This document shows, in pieces, positions 42,851 through 55,035 of a stretch of DNA of 64,000 nucleotides. Each line of letters starts with the position of its first letter. The stretch's first letter is position 1. The notes under the pieces were generated by a model. The model had not been told where the DNA came from. It saw only the letters and a program-made list of their open reading frames with translations, and did not search any database. The position numbers and the translations under genes were made by a program. The stretch covers positions 5,188,884 to 5,252,883 of the forward strand of contig JAKJHU010000038.1 of the NCBI GenBank assembly GCA_022316685.1. The letters run 5' to 3'. This DNA is from Progne subis subis. Taxonomy: Eukaryota; Chordata; Aves; Passeriformes; Hirundinidae.

Positions 42851-45305
42851 CAATAAAATAATGATTATTGTAATGGGAACAGTATCACATGCACTCCTCT
42901 CAAAAACAGTATAACAAAAAATAGGAAGATTTAGAGAAGAGAAATATGGTGACCATCTGTATAAAACCAGTACAAGCAGAAATGGGAAAGCATGAGAATT
43001 TTCACCAAGCAAAGATAATAGGGAGATAACCACGTAAAGGCATGCATGCTGATGAATGATGGAAACTTTTCTGATGCAAACAGAGAAGCAAATTTGAATT
43101 TCTATTACCCATATGTTAACTCTGGAGCAAAAACTCTGTTGGAAATTGAAAGAGGAAAATGCAAGGCCAAGGGAGCACATTACCAGGTAGCACGTGCGCA
43201 AGATGTGGATCTCGGTGCCCCTTAAGGAATTTATTATGGCTAACAGAATAAAAAATTTTATTGATGTATATGTAGTTACTGAAATACTGCAAGTATTTTA
43301 GAAAGTATTGGGACAGCTTAAGAACCTATACAAGCAATTGCTTAGGACTCTCTCTAGAATTTCTGCCATGCATGACCAAGAAGAGCCTCATGGTTTATGT
43401 GAAAGCTCCTTTAAAGAGCAAAAATGTAATATTAGAAGATGATCAGCATTTCCTGCTCACAGAACACCTATATGGAAGCAGGTAAAAAGGTACTTAAATT
43501 ATAAATTACATGGGAATAACCTCAGACAGATATAGCCACCACTTCCACAACATTTCAGCAGACACAGGTCTTAGGGTTTTATACCATGAAATATAAAATT
43601 CATCCAAAGAAAATTAATCCAAAGGGAATTACCATTATATGGTATTCTGCTTTTTAAGAGGGGGCAATGTTTTTGAAAAGCAAAATAATTTTCTCTTCCA
43701 TTTTGTTTTCAGATCTTTGCTAGGCTGAGGGAATCTCAAGGGTTAAAATTTCCAAAAGATTCTTAAAAAGCTAAAAGTTTAAAATGTGGTTTAAATTGTG
43801 GGTCAGTAATTTCTCATGTTACTAATGCAAAACCTCTTAGTGTAATTTATTGCTGCCCCCACAGCAAAATTACTCAGAAACAAAGAGTAAAACCTATGTG
43901 TGTCTATGTGTGTATGTTTGTCTGGGTATGTTTGTCTCAAACAAAAGAAATCTTACACCCTGCTTCAAACAGGCTCTTGTGGTCCCTCTGTTTTAACCTG
44001 GCAAAACTTAGCTCCTATAGTCTGGAGACTGTATTTTGAGACTTGTGCATGTCTTAGTGTTCTCGGAAGTCATGATAGTAATTTTGTGGTCGAAGGTTTT
44101 TCTTTTGGATTAAATTAATGAGGTGAAGTATTCATTCAGTGAATTGAAATGCATTATGTATTTGCATTATGTATTTTGAACCATGATTTTGAGAGCAATC
44201 CGTTCATTCCTCTATGTTCTCTGGAATTCTGACACCTTAAGGAGAAATACCCATTATATGGTATTTGGGTTCACACTCTGCAATCATGCGTCTTTAAGGT
44301 ACCCTGCATTTCTGAAAAAAAGAAAGAAACAGAAATATTTATTTCTGAAAAGTGAGCATTTTCCTGGGTTAATGTGTATGATAAGGTAAAACAACATAGT
44401 TAAATCTTTATAATATGCCTATACCCACTGCCTTAAATGAGCAATGGCATTTCAAACCATTTGAAGATTTGGCCCTTCTTTGAAATACAAAGTGAAACAG
44501 ACTTTCATTGTTATTCCTAATTGCATTTCAAGTCATAGTATTGACTATATACATTTATTGAAATTTTATAAATAAATATAGTTACAGAGAAAGAAAAAAA
44601 TGAGAAAATAGGAGAAATATTTACACTAAAAAGTATAGTGAATTAATTGGATATATAGAGGCAGTATCATGGTTAGAACTTATGACAGATGGTATTTTAT
44701 ATTTTTATATAAAAAAGATATATTCCTAATTGTATATGTCAAAGAAAAGAGACCATATGTTGTTAAACACTTCCAAATTGTCATTTTATCTGAAGGGCGC
44801 TCTCCTGCATGCTACCAAATCCCTCATTGTTTTGGTCTAACCAGTGCTAATCTATAGAAGATTTTATTTATTGACTTGCAGTAATACAGTGCAAGAAAAT
44901 GTTCAAGGTTTGTTCCCTTTTTTATTATTTGGATGGCTCTCGTAAGTGGTAAATACAAATCAGTACTTGATTGGAACACTTACGTTTTTCCTGGTTTCCC
45001 CATGCTGACCTATCCTTGTTTGTAGTGAAGTGATCAACAGAGATCAGATTTGTTAGATGACATAATTTTTTCCAAAATCCTGGTATGTAATTTTCCCTTT
45101 GAATCTGTTTGTGATTGGATTAAAGCAGCAATATTGCTGAAGCTCTGTAATTAAATAATTCAATTTTACATGGCTAAGTGGCGAAATTTAAGAATGGTGA
45201 AGAATACACTGAGAGATTGGACACAATTTTCTGGCAAATCACATATGTAGAGAGTGCTGTATGTGATAGAACAGGAGGAATTCTTCAGGACTGAGTTATA
45301 ATAGT

Positions 45306-45330
45306 AAACAAACAAACAAACAAACAAAAA
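45306..45330. repeat. (AAAC)5 microsatellite
   Basis: Five perfect AAAC units plus trailing A. Confidence 0.95.
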
Positions 45331-47130
45331 TTGTCAACACCAAAAACCACAAACAAACCTAACAGAAGATACAGTTTCAGAAAGCCTGGTGTTAGAATAC
45401 CTGATGCACTGTGGGTTGACCGAAACGTTGGAGTTTTGAATTTTTTTTTTTTTTTTCCATATTTAAACATGTAGAACAGAGCATGGGGAATGAATATACA
45501 TCAAGGAGTACAATAGCTGACATCATCTTTGTGAGAGGGTAATAGAGCCAGAATCACACTATTTTATTGATTGATTAATTGATTGATTTAGAATTATGTT
45601 TGGTAGTTACACACTGAAAAAGTAATGAAAGAATATTAGTGTTTAAAACTGCAGCCTTTCACCCTGGGAATGGACTGGAACTCTGTCTTGCCAAAGCTGT
45701 AAATGGGGAAATGGTTTCTTCTGTTATCCTTGGCAAGCGCTCACTCTGTTGGAAGTGCTGTCGGTGACCTCTGTGACATCCCCAACAGCTTGTACAATGC
45801 TTGATCAACTCCTTGCTGCATGCAGAATAGTAGCAAGTTTTGTCACAATGAATAAAATTTTACAGGATTAGTTAAAGATAGTATATGAGCGAGATTACTT
45901 TTTTTAGACTCCTCAACAATTCTACAATCAGCTGCAGAAGGCTTAGAGGCTTGAAAGAGGCTTCATTAATCATGAAACATATGATTATTGAAAACCTGCA
46001 AACAAAACTATTTGCATCTCTTTCAGATTACAGACCTGCCCATTAAAGTATGACAAGTATAAAGTCAGTTTGAGTGAGAAGAATGGTAATAATGTATTTG
46101 GATATAATCCATCCCGGTTAAAAGAGGAGAGGATATTAAGAAAGCAAACATTCCTTACAGCGAGCCATAAACACAGCCCCAGCCCCCCTTGAGTTGGTGC
46201 CAAAAGATCTTGTTTATGTTGGAAATTTCACCAGCTACAAGTTTCACATGCACTCCTAAAGGAAACTGGACTTTTGTCTTTTTAAGTCTATTTAAAGTGA
46301 TGGCTGACTTGTGAGAACTATCTACAAACCATCTGGAGAAGATAAGGCCAAGAAAAAAAATCACTCTTGCTGGAAATGCTTCTGTTGGGGGTGTCTATGG
46401 AAAATTTTTATGAGGAAACAGAGAAGTGGGTTTGTGTCCCTGGCAATTGCAAAGGTGCTACTCTGTGAGAGACAGTTTATTTAAATAACTGTGTAGAAGA
46501 CTGTAAATTGAAAACTGTAAATTAAGAGAAAGGTGGTATGTAAAGTGGACATACTGTGGGGGTTTTTTTTGGATTGCTGTGGGATGAAACAATACTACAC
46601 ATTTTTTTAAATTTTTTTTTTCCCCCCACCCTTTATTCAGTGGGAGATTTTCCCCTTATTTGTGACACAATAAAATTTAATTTTATACTTCCTTTAGTAT
46701 TTTAAATATTTCTGATTGGGCTGAAATATTACTTTTATAGAAGTCCTGTGTAATTGGCATAATGCTTTTCATCAATTTCAGGTAGTGAGAGCCAACCAAC
46801 AAAGACAATTTCAATTATTTCTGTGGTTGTCTGTGTTAGGGAGTAGTACAGACTAGAAGGAGTAAATGTGTGGGGCTAAATACTCATGATACTTTTCTAT
46901 TAGCATTTTCTATTTTGGATAGCTCAACTTGTGTCCCACAGGTGAATGCCCATTTGCAACCAAATTGTATGAAGCATGTTTCTGCTCTGCCATTTTTCAA
47001 TGCTACTTTCAGCACTCCCAAACTTTGGTTTGCTTCACAGAGCAAACGAAAGCACCAAACTGCTTTGAGAGTTTTGCTTTAAAGGCACACTCTGGATGCA
47101 AACTTAAACAATCATTCGTGGATGCATGGC

Positions 47131-47187
47131 ATGTGGGGTTTTTTTTTTGTTGTTGTTGTTGTTTTTTGTTTTTTGGGTTTTTTTTGA
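47131..47187. repeat. T/G tract with (GTT)n
   Basis: Runs of T broken by (GTT)5 or so and GGG on the plus strand. Confidence 0.85.
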
Positions 47188-50100
47188 CAAGAATTAACCA
47201 ACATTGTGTAAAGATAACAAGGCAGAAAGCTGGAGAAGAGTGAAATAAAATTTGAGAAGGTGAAGTCCTCCACATTGCTACGCATGGCATGCCCAAAGCA
47301 CTGGGTATATACAATATGTTCTATGGAGAGCCTGAGGGACCTGTAAACTGCTAGATAAAAACCCATTCAGTGAATATTTTGATCCTCACAAGAATGTCAC
47401 TTGGGAAAGGCACATTTTTTACAAGAAACCAGCTGCCAGATGAGACCATTGACCATTGTTAAGATCTTTAAAATAAAGCCAAGTAATGTGAATTGGAGCA
47501 GTTAACAGATGGATGAATTACTTGTGATATAAGTGATAACCAAGTCAAAGCAAGGTGAGAAAAGGACTTGACATTGCAAAGAACAGCGGATATTTGCAGG
47601 GCTAGTAAAGACTGCTTCCCAAATAAAAGTGTTAGCTAGTGGTGAAAGAACTGGAGTGTATCTAATTAAAAATGCATACCAAAGCATAAAGAGAGAATAC
47701 AAGGGTAAACAAATGGCAGAGACCAGACTTGTTTTCAATAGATGTAAAATCAATCACAACATGGTGAAAAGGTCCTACACAAGAGGTTCGGTGTCCTGTA
47801 TACAATGAAAGCAGCCATTTTGCTGAAATTAAGTTGCTTTCAACTCAACTTATAAAGATCTGCCTAAGAAAAGCTGTATGTGACTACGCTGCTGGAGGAC
47901 ATAAGGGATGACAACGCTTATTACAATGGCTGAGTAAAAGGATGGTAGGGATGAAACTATTCTATAAAATCAGATTTTCTTCTGGGCCAGAACTTCACCT
48001 TTGAAATTCACTCACAAACAGGATTGCAATTTGGAGTTTTTGAGAATTCTCTGATAACACAAAGTAATGAAGAATTCCTAAATAGCTTCGTTCCACAGAG
48101 TTTTACATAAATTAAATAAATCTGTAGAGATGGCATTACTCTACTAATCACAGAGATATAGCAGAGAATAAAGTATTTGCAGTCTTGGCATCTCTACAAA
48201 ACAAGGTCTGTTCATTTGTAACTTACTCTATTACTCATGATATGAGGAACCTGCACTCTCTATTTAAATAGAAACTAGAACTAGATACAAAAGAATGTAT
48301 CTAACTTAGACATTAAATTTGTGACTTCTATATAGTCTTCAGAATTGTGAAAGTTATCAATCAGATATATTGACTCTTCTCTTTAGGATGGTTTCAGTTC
48401 TTGCAGCCCTTCAGGATACACCATGGCATTATTTCCTCTTCATTACCCTAGCTCTTTTTTTTTGTCATCCTTCGTAGAATTCTGTACTGTTTTTATAAAC
48501 ATTAAATGATGGAACCCAGTTCTGAGATAATACAAATTATTAATAACTAGCTAAGGTAAACTAGATATTTCTCCTCCTTGATTGGTTTAGAAAAATAGTT
48601 ATTTTATTGATTAAACATAAACATCATGCTTCAGTGAGTTCAGCTTTTTGGAACACGAGGCATCAGGAGAAAGAAAAGCAAAATAAAAAATAAATGTTTT
48701 TCAACTGTGAACGGTCTGTGGAGTTGTGATCATGCCTTGTACTCTGTGTTGTGTCACAGAAAAAATACTAGAAATACATAGAAAAGGTTAGTTTCATTCT
48801 TTCAGTACCCAAATTGACAGAAATGTAATTCTTCCTGACTTTATTACACTGAATAGACAAGCTTCTTGCAAACACTGAGAAAAATGTAATTTGGATAGGC
48901 ACAGTACTTGCAATTGCCAAGAAACTATTCAGGTAAGGCTATATCCTTATTTTAGCTATATTGGCTATGTGCCATAGATAAATACAGTAGCAATTTATCT
49001 TATCTCACTAGCTTACTTGATTCACTTGATTCAAGGCTATAAACTGACTTTAATTATATGTTGTAACAGTTGGTATTTGGAGACCTAAATATTTAGGTCC
49101 ATGTGGTAGCAGTTTTAGTCTCCATTGTAGAAGGGATCTGGAGAAGCTTTTAGTACTGCCCAGATTTCTAATTTCAACTTTGTTTTAATTAATATGCCTC
49201 CAGGTTTTTTTATTCATTTAGGGGGTCATAATTCTTTTAGTTTGACTACTAAACACTTTTTATTCCTGTCTTATTCCAGGTTCAGAGATCATTTCAAGCA
49301 CCAGTTGAACTTAAGCCTTTTCTCTGCAAAGGTAGGATGTGGAACGTGCATTCCAGATACTTTTTGCTAAGATGATCAAAGAGTGAGACATTTTATCCAT
49401 GCTGAAAAGGTGGATGCAAATATTACACTTACACGTGCTATTGTTTTATAAATTGATTTACATTTTTTTTTTTTTTTAATTCCTGAGAACTGATGAAGCA
49501 ACTCTCAATATCAGGTGCTTAAGGCATCATTGATTTGTTTTTTGAATACTTTATTAAATTAAATTACATGAAATTACATGAAATTATTTTTAATTAAATT
49601 TAAACTTTATTTTACTATTTTATTTCATATTTAGTTACTCTGCTAAAAAGAGTAAATATGATTCCTTTGTTTATCCTTGCTGTTTAACTATTGATCTCCA
49701 CAGCACTGTCTAAGTTATAATATTTTGTTTCATGGATAAAAATGAGTCTAAATCCAGGTAAGAAGAATATTCAAAGCAAAAGTAAATACAAAAGCTTGTT
49801 GTAATTAAATAAAAATATTGAAACCAGATAATGAAAAAGGAATATTCATTGGCTCTTATAAACTGTTGTATTGCTGGTATTTAAGTTGCTGGGTTGCTGA
49901 AATGTAATACAATACACATTCTTTAATTCTGGTGTGGAGTCTTTTGAAGAAAGTGGATTTGAATTATTACAGCAGAGAAATATCTTAAGTTGTCTTGAGA
50001 TCACTGATTTTTCTACCTACCTGATTAAGTGAATGTAACTGGTTAAATTAATGCAATAGCTTAAATGTCCAGTTGTTGAAGTGCAAGAAAGTACTTCAGT

Positions 50101-52600
50101 ATCTGCTGCCTAGTTTTGGTCATATTCAAACTTGATACTAGCTCAAACCTTAAAGTTTGCTTTGGCTCTTATTTTATTTCCTACAATGTCTCTCAGTATA
50201 TGCAGTAGTTTTCAATCTCTTTTGAGCGGGATAGTTATAAAAATTTCAGTGGACAAAGAATTGCATTAGAAACATAGTTTGAGGACAAAGAATACTCCAC
50301 AGGCACTTTTTTACCATAGTCCATCGGTCACAAAATTAACATCAGCACTTTCAAAATCCTTTGGTGTATTTGACTGGTTTTGATATATATGTTTAATACA
50401 TCTGAAATATAGTATGATTATTCATATGGCATATTTGCAATAGGGAATTTGGGGTGGAATAAATGCAATGGTGATAATCTTTTTCAACAGCAATTATACT
50501 CTCTAGTAAGTACCTCATGGCACAGAACCTTATACTATTTTTGTGTATTTTAGGAGCTTGGAGTTTTTGAGTAGCATTTGTATACTTAAAACTTACACTG
50601 TTGTCCTTTTGCGATACCCCTCTCCGTATAAGTCCAACAAGCCAATAGAATTATTCTCTTCTTTCAGCTTAATTTTATACTCATTATTGAGAAACTTTCC
50701 TTTCTCCACAAAACCTGGATATAAAAATTAATTAAATTACACGTTTCCAGTTTACCTGAAAAATATGTTTAAGCAAGAGCTGTAATCTCCTCTAGCTAAC
50801 AATTACCTTTTATATTCAACATCCTTCACTTGTTATTTTCAGGAACTGTGGATAGCCTCTAAAATATCGTCAATCCTTTGTTGCATATTTCTTTATGAGC
50901 ACAGATGCTCACAACGTCTATCGAGTGACTGTAAATAACATAATTTTTAATTAGAAATGCGCTGATTTAAAGCTGCCTGCTCATCTTAGCTCCATCTTTC
51001 AGGTAACTGGAGCTGCTAATTACTTTCAAAAACCCAGGTCAAATGGTCAGTGTCTGAATTCATTAACCACTCAGCAAAATATCTCTATCCCTCTAAAAAA
51101 GAGGAAAACTACAAATATTTTTAAAAGTCAAATGTTGTGCTCCACTTTACCCATTGACTTTGTTCTTGGTAGTAGATCTGGGATTTTGTAGTAGCGGTAG
51201 CAGCACAAATAGTTAATATTGTTCAAATAAGTGGTTGGTAAACCAGCTCTGCTTCTTTATAATGGAAGACAGCAAAAAATTCTGTTAATGGTGTACATAA
51301 GCAGTAACCTTTTAAGATTTCCCTCCCTCTGAAAAACATTTGAATCCAGTTCATTCAAATTTCTTCATGCAATCCTTTGTGTTTTTATTTCTCAAGTAAG
51401 TAAGAGAAAAATAATTACCAGTAGTGATCAACATGTGTAGACTATCAAATAATGTGTTCAAATAAGCATAAAAATCTGGTCTAAAGCCCAGGTGTTTTAA
51501 ACCATTTCTTCTGACCGCCTGTATGGGACAAAATTTTTAAGGAAATGTTTTATACTTTTAATTTTTGAGAAAACAGTTTGAAGCTGTTGTAACTTTTGTC
51601 TAGATCTTTACTTTTTTATGACTGATATTGTTATGAACACAAGTATTTAAGGAACAATTTTATAAATGCAAGCCACTGTAACTGTCTTGAAGACTAAGAA
51701 TAGGTTGTCCACTGTGTGAAAAGTAATTGTGGTTTGAATTATTTGAAAATACTTTTGATATTGAGGTTAGTTTTCAAACAAACTTTATATTTAAGGCTGG
51801 TGAGCTATTTACATTATTAACATGGTGTAGGCCTTTTAATTTTATGAGGCTTCTTTCAGGTCTTTATTTCCTGAATATTTGTTAAATGTTCTTTCACCGC
51901 TTACTAGCAAAGTTCTAGCTAGTTTAGATACTTCTCTTGTAATTGAAACTTAGTTTCAGATATACTGGGGTGATGTGGATTATATTCATGTCATCAATAA
52001 AGTAATGTAATGGCTTTTTTACTCTACTTGTGTGTTGCTATAATTATGTGCTGTTATGATGTAGTTAAATTTTGTTTCTCATTGGTTCTAGCATTTTTAC
52101 TATGCAAATAGAGAAAACCTTAATATCAAGTCCTTCTTGTGACAGAAAAATTATATTATTTCTCTCTTATATTTTGAATTAAGTGGTATTTTTATGAGGA
52201 AGAATGCACTCTACCTAAATTTGGACATTCAAATATTTTGCCTCTTGAGTTCTTTGTCATTTTAGTAGTTGAAGAAAGAGGGTACTTTCTTTCCCCAGAA
52301 GCTAGGAGTGTTAATATACTCTTTCATAGAGCTTACTGAAGAACAGTAGTTTTATTTTATTTTTACATTGACTGATGCTAGTAGCAGGGAAGGCATGTAT
52401 TATTATGCAGTATTGCACACAAATTTATTTCATGATTTCATGAAATATATATTTATATTTCTTTAGAAAAAATGGTTCCGGTGCATCTTCAAACACAAGG
52501 AAACACTGTGAATAATGCTGTCTTTCCCTTCTGAGTTACAAACGTGTTCTAGTGACTCAAGCCATCCTTGGAAAAAAAATTCTATCCTGCCCAAGGAACA

Positions 52601-52870
52601 AGAATCATAGAATCATAGAGCTGTTTAGTTTGGAGAAGACCCCTGATACTGAGTCTAACAGTTAACTTAACACCTTCACCCCTAAACCATGTCCTCAAGT
52701 GCTATAGCAACATGATTTTTGATCAGTGATTCCACCAATGTCCTAGGCATCCTATTTCTGTGCTTGGCTACACTTTCAATGATGACATTTTTCCTAATAT
52801 TTTCCTAATACCCAGTGTAAACCTTCCTTACCATAACATGAGACCAGTGTTTGGTCTTATTCGTCTATAT
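52601..52870 (-). mobile_element. Eroded CR1 LINE copy, inverted
   Basis: The left end reads AGAATCATAGAATCATAGAG, the reverse complement of the CR1 terminal octamer repeat. It is followed by matches to the CR1 3' region read in reverse (accatgtcctcaagtgc, then gattccaccaa, then gacatttttcctaata, then agtgtaaaccttccttacca). A weaker match may continue to about 53090, around the words 'gctgaacacaaaattct'. The 3' end points left. No reverse-transcriptase frame survives. Confidence 0.8.
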
Positions 52871-54895
52871 TTGGTCACTATTGGTATTTAAAACTTAGGC
52901 ATTCCAGAGTGTCATGATCATCTCAGCTGGCATTCCTCTTCTTTTAGACCAGAAGTGCCACTGCCACTGCCTTTCAGAAGAGCACAGTAGTAAAGGTCTT
53001 GATTTCCAATGGTCATCAAAATTTTATGGTGTTTTGTGTAGTAGCTGAACACAAAATTCTGCTCTGGTTAAGTCTTCATCTAATTCATAATTATGTTATT
53101 ACTGATTTCAACTAGCAGCAAGAAGAACTTTTTGGATACATTTTCCTTTTTGTACATTAAACTATTGCAGATAATGGCTGTTGGACAGCTGTGCATCTGA
53201 TAGACAAAACCATCCATCTATAGAGCAGCATGTAAAGACCCCCAAAATGATGGACTTTATCTTCAAATTGGATTAAAAAAAAAAAGATTGCAAATTCACT
53301 AGTATTTATTACCATTTACATTAAATAGCTATGCTAGCTGCATGCGTTTGTTCTGCAAATGTTGGTGGAAAATAAGGCCATGCATATTCCTACAACAAAG
53401 CTGTTCATTGTATAATTTAGTTTTTAGCTGACTCTGAGCTTACTGCAGGTGAAAATAAGATGATCCAGATCTGTCAGCACTGATATACATGTAGGTGGTT
53501 CCATTATTGTAATTTGTGAAAAGCTCACAAGCTGTCTTTGTGAGGGTGCTTATATAGAGTAATATATTAAAAAGAGGCAAGATGTTCTACCTTATGATGG
53601 CATTGCAGTTGTGCTGTTTGTGTAATCAAGTCTTTCTAAAATACACATGAAAAGTATTTGAAGAGGACAATTAATATTCTTATATGGTTTTGTATATAAT
53701 GTGATGCTTCATACTTTAAGAAAGAATTTCCTTTTTTATGGGACAGATATATTCCAATCAAATGAACTGATAAGTATTTATAAACTAGATGCTCTTTTCA
53801 GGAGTTGTGAGTACTACAAGAATAACACCACTATTCAAATAGAGAACATAGATGTTACAACTGCCCCTCTCTTGAATAAAGAATTGCTGCATTAGTACTG
53901 GTGAAATTTCTGGACTTCTTCCACTATTTTGAGAAGACCACTCTGCTTTTTTCATCTTTTCTTAAATTTTGCTTTCAGTTGTTTAAATTTTCAGTGATGA
54001 GCTTGTGTAGTATGTGTAATAGGTATTATAACCAGTCTGCAACTGATGAAAATAAATTATTGTGGGAAAAAATTACTTCAAATATCTACTTCTGATAAGC
54101 TTATTAAAAAAAATGTAAAAATAAAATAATATGATGTATCTGGATATAATCCAGTATTTTTTAAGATGAATTTCAGTCCTCTCTCCTTCCTCCCCTCCAT
54201 GTTCAGAACAGTAGCAAAATGATATTATGAGGTTTTGTTGAGACTGGCTGATATATTTAGAAAGAAATGGAAGAGTTTTTGGACTCATGGTGGTTTCATA
54301 GAGTAATTCTGCTTCACTTACTTTCAGTGAAGCAAAAGGAAAGAAAAAATCTGAAATTACACCAATTTAAGCTTGTGTTCCTGTAACTCTATAGGTATGT
54401 AATTTTGGGGCTCTCCTTGGGATCCACATATGAACCCATGTTTGAGCTTAAATAATAGAAAATTGCCAACTCTATGATGCAATAATTTTTCTATGAAAAG
54501 AAAATGAGCTGTACTCACCTAAAATATGCTAGTCCTGTGAATGCTTGAGCATATTCTCTACTTCAGTCACATGATTACAGACAGCTTTGGATGAATAGAG
54601 CATTCCTAATCTGAAGAAATCACTTGATGGGCACTTGAATATACAGGGTATTCCTCTTTATGTGAAATGAAGGGCAGAAGTGTATTTTATCTATCCCCGA
54701 AAACAAAATCCCTGCCCTCAAGCATAGTCAACTATGTAAAAAATAAAGTATTGTGCATCCCACTTTATCTGTCTGAAATCTGAGCAGTGGAACCATCGAA
54801 TTTTTGTATAAGTAGCAGCTCTGCTTTTTTCTTAAGTTCTGGCCAGTGTGCCATTTTTGAAATATTCAAACAAAGAAACCACAAACCGCTAGTCA
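52871..54895. other. Intergenic stretch after the CR1 copy
   Basis: Possibly more CR1 sequence to about 53090; otherwise nothing recognised. Confidence 0.6.
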
Positions 54896-55035
54896 CACCA
54901 CAATACCAGCTTGTGTTTACATTTTCAGCTCTCCAGATCATGATCCTATTGAGTGCACATAGAGCGAGTGCGTGTACACGCGCCCATCCACCATCAGGAG
55001 AAACGAAACTGTAAACACAAGCTGGTATTTTGGTG
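54896..55035. repeat. 140-bp foldback with 26-bp inverted arms
   Basis: The left arm (54896-54921, CACCACAATACCAGC...) and the right arm (55010-55035) are reverse complements with a single mismatch. The pairing continues imperfectly for about 13 bp inward. The 88-nt loop contains the perfect 12-bp palindrome GCGTGTACACGC (54970-54981) and is richer in CpG than its surroundings. I see no clear target-site duplication. It could be a tiny hairpin transposon or an inverted duplication. Confidence 0.8.

Larger units (their letters stand above)
42741..52600. other. Intergenic region upstream of PSMD14, left part
   Basis: AT-rich, with no recognisable gene, RNA gene or full repeat. It holds an (AAAC)5 run (45306-45330), TTGA-type repeats near 45566-45590, a 19-base or so T run near 45440, G/T-rich tracts near 46556-46622 and 47131-47187, and a doubled AAATTACATG at 49561-49580. 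A 149-codon minus-strand open frame (42752-43201) begins about 100 bp upstream of PSMD14 exon 1 but looks like chance. Confidence 0.75.

Noticed and set aside
42752..43201. 149-codon minus-strand ORF just upstream of PSMD14 exon 1, as an alternative N-terminal exon
   Set aside because: No in-frame donor to coding exons is evident, no similarity is recognised, and Rpn11 has a fixed N terminus encoded at 34.78 kb. Length is within chance for AT-rich DNA.
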